From positions 1-64,000 of the forward strand of contig NZ_JONP01000012.1 in assembly GCF_000711725.1 (NCBI RefSeq): 64,000 nt of DNA, written 5' to 3'. Both the position numbers and the translations under genes were made by a program. The DNA is from Roseomonas aerilata DSM 19363. GTDB taxonomy: Bacteria; Pseudomonadota; Alphaproteobacteria; Acetobacterales; Acetobacteraceae. Below the pieces are notes generated by a model. The model was given only the letters and a program-made list of their open reading frames with translations, was not told the DNA's origin and ran no database searches. Below, piece after piece: positions 54,602 to 62,768 of the stretch (its first letter is position 1; each line of letters begins with the position of its first letter).

Positions 54602-54892
54602 TTAGCGGCGCTGATCGGTCCCGGTCGGCAGCGAACCGCCGCGCATCGGCTCGGTGCCGATGGAGACGCCGCTGCCATAGGCCGGCGTCGAGGGACCCGT
54701 AGGGAGAGTAGCGCCGCGCATCGGCTCGGTCCCGATCCCCGGGGTCGCCGGCCCACCGGGCGCCGCGGGCCCGACGGGGAGGGCAGCGCCGCGCATCGGC
54801 TCGGTCGTCGGCGTCGGGGGCGGGGTCGTCTGCGCGCAGGCGGAAAGCAGCCCGATCGCGGCCGCGCCGAGCATCGCATGCAACTTCGTCAT
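54602..54892 (-). CDS. Small lipoprotein with three TEPMRG repeats
   Basis: This 96-residue protein has a signal peptide with lipobox LLSAC (Cys19) and is expected to be a lipid-anchored envelope protein. The mature part consists of three repeats that begin TEPMRG at residues 30, 55 and 80, an exact 25-residue period; each continues with [AG]-[ATS]-L-P-[VT]-G and then a Pro/Gly/Thr-rich spacer. The protein is probably disordered. No family was recognised. It has its own terminator downstream. Confidence 0.78.
   Translation of the reverse strand: MTKLHAMLGAAAIGLLSACAQTTPPPTPTTEPMRGAALPVGPAAPGGPATPGIGTEPMRGATLPTGPSTPAYGSGVSIGTEPMRGGSLPTGTDQRR
54620..54805 (-). repeat. Three tandem 75-bp coding repeats
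   Basis: The lipoprotein gene contains three in-phase units spaced 75 bases apart. Each has the nearly invariant core CGCCGCGCATCGGCTCGGT (plus-strand reading), while the spacers between them differ. The third unit is truncated by the end of the gene. Confidence 0.8.
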
Positions 54893-54980
54893 CTGATCCT
54901 AATCTCCCGATCCAGCGGCCGCGGAATCGCGACTGTTCCCGCCGAGCATTCCCCAGGGGTTACGGGCTGGATACTTGCGG

Positions 54981-55406
54981 TCAGATCACGTTTCCGAGAG
55001 CATTGGGCTTGCTCAGTGCCTCGCCGGCCAGATCCTCAAGGATGGGGCATTCCGGCCGCGCGTCCCCATGACAGGTCGAGGCCAGGTGCCGCAGCGTCGC
55101 CGCCATGGCCGAGAGGTCGCGCGCCTTCCTCTCCAGCGCCTCCACATGCGCGAGCGCGAGCCGCTTCACCTCGGCGCTCGCCCGCGCCCGATCACCCCAG
55201 AGCGCGAGCAGCGCCGCGATCTCGTGCAACGAGAAGCCCAGCTCCCGCGCGCGGCGGATGAAGCGCAGCGCGTGCACCTCCGCCTCCCCGTAGTCGCGGT
55301 ATCCCGAGGCGCGGCGCGAGGCGGCGGGCAGCAGCCCCACCGCCTCGTAGTGCCTGATCATCTTCGCCGAGACGCCGGAGGCGCTGGCGGCTTCCCCGAT
55401 CCTCAT
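54981..55406 (-). CDS. cueR: CueR-type copper-responsive MerR regulator
   Basis: This 141-residue MerR-family regulator has the winged helix MRIGEAASASGVSAKMIRHY and the dimerisation helix. The metal loop has Cys112 and Cys120 in TCHGDARPECPI, the same numbering and spacing as the Cu(I) ligands of E. coli CueR, and Ser77 marks selectivity for +1 metal ions. It should activate copA by unwinding its long-spacer promoter at 57870-57900. Its start overlaps the copA stop by ATGA, so it is made from the operon that it controls. Confidence 0.93.
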   Translation of the reverse strand: MRIGEAASASGVSAKMIRHYEAVGLLPAASRRASGYRDYGEAEVHALRFIRRARELGFSLHEIAALLALWGDRARASAEVKRLALAHVEALERKARDLSAMAATLRHLASTCHGDARPECPILEDLAGEALSKPNALGNVI

Positions 55407-57847
55407 GGCGCGAACCTCCGCAGCCGCAGCGCATTGCCGACGACAAAGACGCTCGAAAGCCCCATCGCCGCTGCCGCCAGCTCGGGCGAGAGCAGCCCGG
55501 CCACCGCCACGGGGATCAGCACGACATTGTAGGCGAAGGCCCAGAAGAGGTTCTGCCGGATGTTCCGCATCGTCGCCCGGCTGAGCCCGATCGCGGTCGC
55601 GACGCCCCGCGGATCGCCCGACATCAGCACCACCTCGGCGGTCTCGATCGCCACATCCGTGCCCGTGCCGATCGCGATGCCCACGTCGGCCGCCGCCAGC
55701 GCCGGTCCGTCGTTCACGCCGTCACCCACGAAGGCGATGCGCCCCTCGCCGCGCAACCGCCGCACCGCCTCCACCTTGCCCTCGGGTCGCAGTTCCGCCT
55801 CGACCAAATCGAGGGGGAGGGGGCGCGCGACCGCCTCTGCCGTCCGGCGGCTATCGCCCGTCACCATCGCCAGCCGCAGCCCCATGGCCTTCAGCGCGGA
55901 GAGCGCGGGCGCTGCCGTGTCGCGCAGCCGGTCGGCCATCGCCAGCACCGCCGCGACCTGCCCATCCACCGCGGCGAAGACCGGCGAGCGCCCCTGGGCC
56001 GCAAGCGCCGCCGCCACCTCGGCGAAGGGGGCGACATCGAGACCGAGCGAGCCCATGAAGCGCGCCGCCCCCACCTCCACGCGCCTGCCCTCGACCACCG
56101 CGCGCAGGCCCATGCCCGGCACGGCTTCGAAAGCCTCGGCCCGCGGCAGGAACATCTCGCCCGCGGCCTCGCGCAGCGCCTCGGCCAGCGGGTGCTCGCT
56201 GCCCGCCTCGGCGGCCGCAACCAGTCGCAGCACCGCCTCCCGCTCGAAGCCTGGTGCGGGGATCAGGTCGGTCAGCACCGGCCTGCCCTCCGTCAGCGTG
56301 CCCGTCTTGTCCAGCGCCACCACCGTCACGTCGCGCAGGGCCTGCAGGGCCGCGCCGCGCCGGAACAGCACGCCAAGCGCCGCCGCGCGGCCGGTGCCGA
56401 CCATCACGGCCACAGGCGTCGCCAGCCCCATGGCGCAGGGGCAAGCGATGATGAGCACCGAAACCGCCGCCACCAGCGCCGCCGACACCCCGGCGCCGGC
56501 CACCATCCAACCGGCGAAGGTCAGAGCCGCGACGAGGATCACCGCCGGCACGAACCAGCGCGTCACGCGGTCCGCCATCGCCTGCACAGGCAGCTTGCCG
56601 CCCTGCGCCTCCTCCACCAGTCGCGTGATGCGGGCGAGCACGGTCGCCGAGCCCACGGCTGTCGCCCGCAGGCGCAGCGCGCCCCGGCCGTTCACCGTGC
56701 CGCCCACCACCGCATCGCCGGGTCCCCGGCGGACGGGCAGGGATTCTCCTGTCACCATTGACTCATCGAGGTGGCTCTCGCCCTCGGTGACCACCGCGTC
56801 GGTCGGCACCCGCTCGCCCGGGCGCAGGCGCATCACGTCGCCGAGGCGCAGGCTCTCCGCCGTTACCTCCTCCTCGCGCCCGTCGCGCTCCACCCGCGCC
56901 GTCGCCGGCCTGAGGTCCAGCAGCTGCCGGATGGCCGAGGAGGCCCGCCCGCGCGACTGCGCCTCCAGCCAGCGCCCGAGCAGCACCAGCGCCACGATCA
57001 CCGCGGAGGCCTCGAAATAGACCCCGCGCTGCCCCTCGGGCAGCAGCGCCGGCGCCAATGTCACCATGACCGAATAGCCCCAGGCCGCCAGCGTGCCGAT
57101 CGCGACGAGGCTGTTCATCTCCGGCCCGCCCCGCAGGAGCGCCGGCCAGCCCGTGCGGTGGAAGCGCCAGCCCGGCCCGAACATCACCGCCGTCGCCAGT
57201 ACGAGTTGGACCAGGCGCCAGGCCTGGCCCTCTACCGCGTGGTGGACGGCCGGCACGAGGTGCCCGCCCATCTCAATGAGAAACAATGGTGCGGCCAGCG
57301 CCATCGCGACCAGCGTGTCCCGCCGCAGCCCCGCCTCCTCCCCGGCGCCGGGCGGCCCGGCATGGCCGGCATGGGGATCGGCCCCGCCGGCCGCCGCGTG
57401 CCCATGGCCGTGCCCAGGGCCGTGCTCCGGCAGCGGCGTGTAGCCGGCCCTCGCGACCGCGGCCTCCAGCGCCTCGCGCTCCACCGCGCCCGGTGCGTGG
57501 CGGACGGTCGCGCGATGGGTGGCGAGGTTGACCGAGGCTCCCTCCACCCCCGGCAGCGCCGCCAGCGCTCGCTCCACCCGACCGGTGCAGGAGGCGCAAC
57601 TCATGCCCTCCACCGAGATCTCGGTGACCTCCATCGGCGAGTCGTACCCGGCCCGCGCCACTGCCTGGCGCAGCGCCACGGGGTCCAGCGCCTCGCCCTC
57701 CACCGTCGCGCGATGGGTCGCGAGGTTTACCGCCGCCGCCGTCACGCCGGGCACCGCAGCAAGCGCGCGCTCCACCCGCGACGCGCAGGAGGCGCAGGTC
57801 ATGCCCTCGACCGGGAGGCTCAGGCGCGTGGCTTCGGCAAGGCTCAT
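55403..57847 (-). CDS. copA: CopA, Cu(I)-exporting P1B-type ATPase
   Basis: This 814-residue pump has two N-terminal heavy-metal domains (GMTCASC with Cys18 and Cys21; GMSCASC with Cys84 and Cys87), a His/Gly-rich linker (GHGHGHAAAGGADPHAGHAG), eight membrane helices with the metal-binding CPC in IACPCAMGLATP, and the catalytic parts MVTGES, phosphorylated Asp near 513 in DKTGTLTEG, and GDGVNDGPALAAADVGIAIG. The start at 57847 (GGGGGA upstream) was chosen over ATG 57886, because that upstream ATG lies inside the CueR operator and before the expected transcription start. Confidence 0.94.
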   Translation of the reverse strand: MSLAEATRLSLPVEGMTCASCASRVERALAAVPGVTAAAVNLATHRATVEGEALDPVALRQAVARAGYDSPMEVTEISVEGMSCASCTGRVERALAALPGVEGASVNLATHRATVRHAPGAVEREALEAAVARAGYTPLPEHGPGHGHGHAAAGGADPHAGHAGPPGAGEEAGLRRDTLVAMALAAPLFLIEMGGHLVPAVHHAVEGQAWRLVQLVLATAVMFGPGWRFHRTGWPALLRGGPEMNSLVAIGTLAAWGYSVMVTLAPALLPEGQRGVYFEASAVIVALVLLGRWLEAQSRGRASSAIRQLLDLRPATARVERDGREEEVTAESLRLGDVMRLRPGERVPTDAVVTEGESHLDESMVTGESLPVRRGPGDAVVGGTVNGRGALRLRATAVGSATVLARITRLVEEAQGGKLPVQAMADRVTRWFVPAVILVAALTFAGWMVAGAGVSAALVAAVSVLIIACPCAMGLATPVAVMVGTGRAAALGVLFRRGAALQALRDVTVVALDKTGTLTEGRPVLTDLIPAPGFEREAVLRLVAAAEAGSEHPLAEALREAAGEMFLPRAEAFEAVPGMGLRAVVEGRRVEVGAARFMGSLGLDVAPFAEVAAALAAQGRSPVFAAVDGQVAAVLAMADRLRDTAAPALSALKAMGLRLAMVTGDSRRTAEAVARPLPLDLVEAELRPEGKVEAVRRLRGEGRIAFVGDGVNDGPALAAADVGIAIGTGTDVAIETAEVVLMSGDPRGVATAIGLSRATMRNIRQNLFWAFAYNVVLIPVAVAGLLSPELAAAAMGLSSVFVVGNALRLRRFAP

Positions 57848-57869
57848 CGGAGGATCCCCCATCGCCTTC

Positions 57870-57900
57870 GAGATGGGGGTTCCCATGATGGGAAGGTCAA
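57870..57900 (-). promoter_or_regulatory. CueR-regulated copA promoter and operator
   Basis: Read on the minus strand, -35 TTGACC is separated by 19 bases from CATCTC as -10. The spacer contains the perfect palindrome TTCCCATCATGGGAA (57880-57894). A 19-bp spacer with a CCTTCC-type dyad is the arrangement of MerR-family copper promoters. Confidence 0.7.
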
Positions 57901-57966
57901 GGGCGCCCGGCTGGAAGCAGGATCACGGTGGGCGCATTGGCGCCCACCGCCTCGGGCAGCCCGCTG

Positions 57967-59985
57967 TCAGGCTGCCCGTCGCTCTTTTGGAAGCCGCGTG
58001 AGCAACACGTTCACCAAGCCCAAGCTCCGCTCGTCCTGCCGGAAGGCGATGGCGATGCAGGCGCCGTCCGCCCGCACCACGCGGCCGGGGATGCGTTCCT
58101 CCACCCCCGCTGCAAGCTCCACCGGCGTGCCAGGCGATGCGTCCCACTTGCAGGCGACGGCAGCGCCACCCTGGCCGACATCCCTCAGCGTCACCCGCGT
58201 CTCGCCGCCGGGAAGGTCGGAGGCCAGGAGGCGAAGGGGCATGTCCCCGCCGGAGACCCGCTCGTACTGGCGACGGTCAGTCCCCTCGCTCTCCGCCACC
58301 ATCGCGCGCAGGAAGCTGTCCACTTCGTCGCGCAGTTCAGTGGCCGCCTGGGCGAGGTTGTCGGCGGCGGAAAGAACCGTGCGGCTCGTTCCCTGGGCCC
58401 CTTCGGCCACATCGACCACCCCTCGGAGGGAGGAGGTGGCGGAACCGGTCGCGTGGGCCACGGTCTGCACGTTCGCCGCGATCTCGCGCGTGGCCGCGCC
58501 CTGCTCCTCCACGGCGGCGGCGATGGCGGTCGCGATGGCCTCGACCTCCCCGATCGCCACGCCCACGTCACGCACCGCGACCACGGCCTCCTCGGTCGCG
58601 GACTGAATGCCGCGCACCTGCTCGCCGATCCGCCCCGTCGCCTCGGCGGTCTGAGCGGCCAACTGCTTCACCTCCGAGGCGACCACGGCGAAACCCCGGC
58701 CAGCCTCGCCGGCTCGCGCCGCCTCGATGGTCGCGTTCAGTGCCAGCAGGTTCGTCTGCCCGGCGATGTCCGCGATGAGGTGCAGGACCTCGCCGATCTG
58801 CGCGGCCGCCTCGCTCAGGCCGCGCACGGCGGAATCTGTCTCGCCCGCGCGCTGCACCGCCGCCTGCGCGGACTGCGTGCTGCGGGCCATCTGCCGCGCG
58901 ATCTCCGAGACGCTCGCGCTCAGCTCCTCGGTCGCCGCGGCGACGGCCGAGAGGTTGCGCGAGGATTCCTCCGCCTCCGCCGCGGTGCCGGCCGCGCCCT
59001 CGCGCGTGCGCAGCACCACGCCCGACATCTCCGAAGCCGCGCCGCGCATCTCGTCGGCCGAGCGCGCGAGGCTCGCCAGCACGCCGGAGACCGAGGCACC
59101 GAAATCCTGCGTCTGCCGCTCGATCGCCACCTGGCGGCGGTCGCGCGCGGCGCGGTCGGCCCGCGCCTCGTCCTCCAGCCGCCGCGTCCGGAGCCCGCCC
59201 TCGCGGAAGTCTTCGAGGGCACGGGCGAGATGACCGAGCTCGTCCCGGCGGTCGGTATCCCCCACGGGGGTGCCGAGGTCGCCGCCCGACATGGCCGTGG
59301 TGGCCGCCGCGATCCTGGCCAGAGGACGGGTGATGCTGCGCCCGACAAGGCTGATCAGCAGCACGACCAGCAACGCCGAGGCGCCGGCCGTCAGCGCGCC
59401 CTGCAGCACCACCCTCGCCTGTGCCGCGCGAAGGTCGTCCACGTAAACCCCGGTGCCAATCACCCAGCCCCAGGGCGCAAAGCCCGCGACATAGGAGAGC
59501 TTCTCGACCGGCTTCTCCGCGCCCGGACGGGGCCAGAGATAGCCGACCGTCCCCGCGCCGGCCGCCCGCACCTTCTCGGCGAAGGCAACGAAGAGCGGCA
59601 GGCCATTCGGGTCCCGCACCTCCGAGACGTCCTGTCCCTCCAGGTCCGGGCGGAAGGGGTGCATGACGACCCGCGTGCGGACCTGGGTGTCGTTGATCCA
59701 GAGGTATTCCTGCCCCTGGTAGCGCATGGCACGGATGGCGGCGGCCGCGGCGGCCTGGGCGGCGGCGCGGTCCAGGCGTCCGGCGCGCTCCTCCGCCTCG
59801 AACCGGCCGGCACTCGCGACGGCCGTATCGACCACCGCGTGCAGCATGGCGATGCGGTTCTCCTCCAGCTCCGTCGTCCGGCCGGCCACCTCGTAGGCGG
59901 CGAGGCCCATCAAACCGAGCGCGGCGACGAGGGTGCAGAGATGCAGCCGGGTCCTGATGGACCAGTCTGTGACACGGCGTATCAT
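57967..59985 (-). CDS. Chemoreceptor with sCache-type sensor and C-terminal PilZ domain
   Basis: This receptor of about 672 residues has an N-terminal helix (LHLCTLVAALGLMGLAAYEV), a single-Cache periplasmic domain (YQGQEYLWINDTQVRTRVVM, HPFRPDLEGQDVSE, FAPWGWVIGTGVYVDDLR), a second helix, HAMP, and the signalling tip [20 protein letters not shown]. About 95 residues at the C-terminus form a PilZ domain (RRQYERVSGG and RDVGQGG), which may bind c-di-GMP. The ATG at 59985 resembles family starts and has AGGGA upstream; an ATG at 60030 is the alternative. No che genes adjoin it. Confidence 0.87.
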   Translation of the reverse strand: MIRRVTDWSIRTRLHLCTLVAALGLMGLAAYEVAGRTTELEENRIAMLHAVVDTAVASAGRFEAEERAGRLDRAAAQAAAAAAIRAMRYQGQEYLWINDTQVRTRVVMHPFRPDLEGQDVSEVRDPNGLPLFVAFAEKVRAAGAGTVGYLWPRPGAEKPVEKLSYVAGFAPWGWVIGTGVYVDDLRAAQARVVLQGALTAGASALLVVLLISLVGRSITRPLARIAAATTAMSGGDLGTPVGDTDRRDELGHLARALEDFREGGLRTRRLEDEARADRAARDRRQVAIERQTQDFGASVSGVLASLARSADEMRGAASEMSGVVLRTREGAAGTAAEAEESSRNLSAVAAATEELSASVSEIARQMARSTQSAQAAVQRAGETDSAVRGLSEAAAQIGEVLHLIADIAGQTNLLALNATIEAARAGEAGRGFAVVASEVKQLAAQTAEATGRIGEQVRGIQSATEEAVVAVRDVGVAIGEVEAIATAIAAAVEEQGAATREIAANVQTVAHATGSATSSLRGVVDVAEGAQGTSRTVLSAADNLAQAATELRDEVDSFLRAMVAESEGTDRRQYERVSGGDMPLRLLASDLPGGETRVTLRDVGQGGAAVACKWDASPGTPVELAAGVEERIPGRVVRADGACIAIAFRQDERSLGLVNVLLTRLPKERRAA

Positions 59986-60098
59986 GGGGGCGGTCGTCCC
60001 TGTTCCATTCTGGAAGCGGACATTCTCCATGACAAAACTTGACGGAGGGTTGCTCCGCCACGCGCTCGCTCGGACGTGTTCCCGCCTTCAGCCGGGGC

Positions 60099-62621
60099 TC
60101 ACCGCGCCGGGCTGACTCCGCCGCCCGTCCTTCCCAGCAGCGCCGCGATCTGGTCCGCCAGCGTAATGCCGACGACGGGCTTGCGCATCAGGGTGAAGCC
60201 GGTACCGAGGGCGAGTGAGGCGACGTCCCCCGCATAGCCGGTCAGCAGGATGGCGGGCAGGCCCGGCTGGCGCCGCTGGGCCTCGCGGATGACGGCGACG
60301 CCATCGAGGCCGGGCATCGCGAGGTCGGTGACAAGGATGTCGAAAGGACCGGCCGCGGTGAGCTGGGCGAGGGCGAGCTTGCCGTCCGGCGCCGCCGTCA
60401 CGGCGTAGCCGGCGTCCTCCAACTCCGTCGCCAGCACGTCGCGCACGATCGGCTCGTCGTCAGCCAGGAGCACGCGGGGCTTGCCGGCGGAGCCAGCCCG
60501 CGCTCCGGCATCGCGCGCGGGCGCGTCGGCCGAGGGGCGCGGCTGGGTCTCGCCGCCCGTGGCCAGGGGCGCCGCGAGCGAACCCGCCGCTTCCTTCGCC
60601 TGAGCGGGGCGCGCCACCGGTAGCCAGAGCGAGACGCGCGTGCCCTGCCGCGGCGCGCTCTCGATGGCCAGCGCGCCGGCCGAGCCCTTGGCGAAGCTGC
60701 GGGCCATGGCGAGGCCCAGCCCGGTGCCCTGGCCGAGCGGCTTGGTGGTAAAGAAGGGTTCCGACGCGCGCGCGAGCACCTCCGGCGCCATGCCCTCGCC
60801 CGTGTCGGCGACGATGAGGCGCACATAGCTCCCCGCGGGAAGGCAGGCGGGCAGATCCTCCTCCGGCGCCGCCATGCCGGAAGGCCGGGCCGAGAGGGTG
60901 AGGGTGCCGCCGCGCGGCATCGCGTCGCGGGCATTGGTGGCGAGGTTGACGAGCACGGTCTCGAGCTGCCCGCGATCGGCGAAGACCGGCGGCAGGTCGG
61001 GCGCCACATCCACCCCCACGCGGATGCGCGCGCCGAGGGTCGCCGCCAGCACTTCGTGGAGCCCCTCGAGCAGGACGCCGACCTCCAGTGCATCGGCCCG
61101 CAGCTCCTCGCGCCGGGAGAAGGCGAGCAGGCGGCGGGTGACGGATTCACCGCGCCGCGCCGCCTCCTCCACCATGCCGGCGAGGCGCCCCACGGCCTCG
61201 GGGTCGCCGGCACGGCGGCGGACGAGACAGATGCCGCCGAGCACGGCCTGGAGCACGTTGTTGAAGTCGTGCGCGATGCCGCCCGCGAGCTGCCCCACGG
61301 CCTGCACCTTCTGCGCCTGGAGCAGGGCGGCCTGCGTCTGCTGGCGCTCGGCCACCTCGGCCGAGAGGCGGTCATTGGCCTCCACCAGTTCCCGCGTGCG
61401 GTCGGCGACCCGGCGCTCCAGTTCCTCTGCGTGCTCGCGCAACTCGTCCTCGCGCTGGCGCAGGGCCGCGGCCATGCCGTTCCAGGCCGCCGCGAGCTGG
61501 CCGAACTCGGAGCCCGGGCCGCAATCCGGAGCCCGCGCCGCGAAGTTGCCGCCCCGCCACTCCTCGGCGGTCGCGAGGAGGGCGCGGGCGGGGCGGGCGA
61601 TGAAGCGGCGGGCGGCGAGGAGGGTGAGGATGAAGACAACGGCGCTGAGCCCGACCATCAGCAGTGCCCCGCGCAGCAGCGCGCGCTCGAGGTCCGCCAT
61701 CAACTCCTGCTCCGAAAAGCCGACGACGGCGGAGAGATTGTGGTTCGCAGGGGTCGGCGGCGTGTAGCCGATGAGGCGCAAGAGCCCGTCGATGCTTCGA
61801 ATCCGCAGAATGCCCGGCTCGGTCGCCTGTGTGAGGGCCAGTGCCTCGGGCGGGAAGCTGCGGCCGACGAACTCGGCATGGCGGATGTCGCGGGCGAGGA
61901 TAACGCCTTGCGCGTCGGCCACCGTGAGGACCCCGCCGGCCAGGAAGGGTGAGCCGTCCCGCTTCAGCGCGCGGAGCTGGTCCGAGAGCCAGTTGAGATC
62001 GAGCGCCGCAACGAGGATGCGGGCCTCCTCCCCGGCGGAGGCCGGGAGGGGGAAGTGGAAGGGTAGCACGCCGCCCGGGCGCAGGGGGGTACGGGTGAAG
62101 CGCCCGGCGGTGAAGCGCTGCGGCGGCGCGGCACCCTGGCCCCATTCCGCGGCCCAACCCGGGGCGCGCTCGCCGTAGAGGGTGGGGTCGGAGGCGCAGA
62201 TGACGCCGCCCGAGTGGTCGGCCAGGGCGATAAAGGCGAAACCTGGCGCGTGCCGACGCAGGCTCGCCAGACGCGGGCCGCAATCCCGGCCCGCGCTCCG
62301 GACCTGGTCCAGCTCCGCAGCGGCGCCAAGAAGGATGCGCGCGCCGTTGGCGACGTTGTCTACGGTGCCGGCCAGCAGCTCCGCCTGATGCTGCGCGAGG
62401 TCGCTGAGCTGTGCGCGGCGCTCGGCGAGCTGCGTCCAGCCGACCGCCGCCTGGAGGGCGAGGGTAGGCAGGAGGCAGGCCGCGATGATCAGCAGGAGTC
62501 GTGCCTGGACACTGAGCCCGGCAAAGCCCGTCCAACGGAAAACACGGTGCCGACGGACCGGGACCGGTCCCGCGGAAGTCTCGGACCCCAATTCAGGGAG
62601 CGGGAGGATCTGGTGCGTCAC
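60099..62621 (-). CDS. Hybrid sensor histidine kinase with C-terminal receiver
   Basis: This 840-residue protein has a transmembrane helix near 40-62, a periplasmic Cache-type domain of about 250 residues, a second helix near 315-335, HAMP and a coiled coil (about 390-440), then HisKA with phospho-acceptor His451 in GGIAHDFNNVLQ, an ATPase domain (NLATNARDAMP, DTGEGM, GTGLGLAM) and a receiver with Asp766 in ILVTDLAMPGLDG. A linker rich in Ala and Pro joins the two. It starts with GTG. The phosphorelay partner is not encoded nearby, though an MCP-PilZ gene follows 113 bases downstream on the same strand. Confidence 0.9.
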   Translation of the reverse strand: MTHQILPLPELGSETSAGPVPVRRHRVFRWTGFAGLSVQARLLLIIAACLLPTLALQAAVGWTQLAERRAQLSDLAQHQAELLAGTVDNVANGARILLGAAAELDQVRSAGRDCGPRLASLRRHAPGFAFIALADHSGGVICASDPTLYGERAPGWAAEWGQGAAPPQRFTAGRFTRTPLRPGGVLPFHFPLPASAGEEARILVAALDLNWLSDQLRALKRDGSPFLAGGVLTVADAQGVILARDIRHAEFVGRSFPPEALALTQATEPGILRIRSIDGLLRLIGYTPPTPANHNLSAVVGFSEQELMADLERALLRGALLMVGLSAVVFILTLLAARRFIARPARALLATAEEWRGGNFAARAPDCGPGSEFGQLAAAWNGMAAALRQREDELREHAEELERRVADRTRELVEANDRLSAEVAERQQTQAALLQAQKVQAVGQLAGGIAHDFNNVLQAVLGGICLVRRRAGDPEAVGRLAGMVEEAARRGESVTRRLLAFSRREELRADALEVGVLLEGLHEVLAATLGARIRVGVDVAPDLPPVFADRGQLETVLVNLATNARDAMPRGGTLTLSARPSGMAAPEEDLPACLPAGSYVRLIVADTGEGMAPEVLARASEPFFTTKPLGQGTGLGLAMARSFAKGSAGALAIESAPRQGTRVSLWLPVARPAQAKEAAGSLAAPLATGGETQPRPSADAPARDAGARAGSAGKPRVLLADDEPIVRDVLATELEDAGYAVTAAPDGKLALAQLTAAGPFDILVTDLAMPGLDGVAVIREAQRRQPGLPAILLTGYAGDVASLALGTGFTLMRKPVVGITLADQIAALLGRTGGGVSPAR

Positions 62622-62768
62622 GGCTCCGGCCTCTCCCTTCCTTGCATGCGATGACCGCCGTTCGGTGCAGGGCGGTTGCGCGCGTCAGGACGTGATGATC
62701 AAGCGTTTATCGGGGTGGGATGAAACTGTCACGGTTCGAGTTCAGTCTGCGGGAGGTCGGGCCTGCCC

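Noticed and set aside
57848-57886. Upstream ATG of copA at 57886
   Set aside because: It lies within the CueR operator and upstream of the predicted transcription start, and the added 13 residues are not part of the heavy-metal domain.
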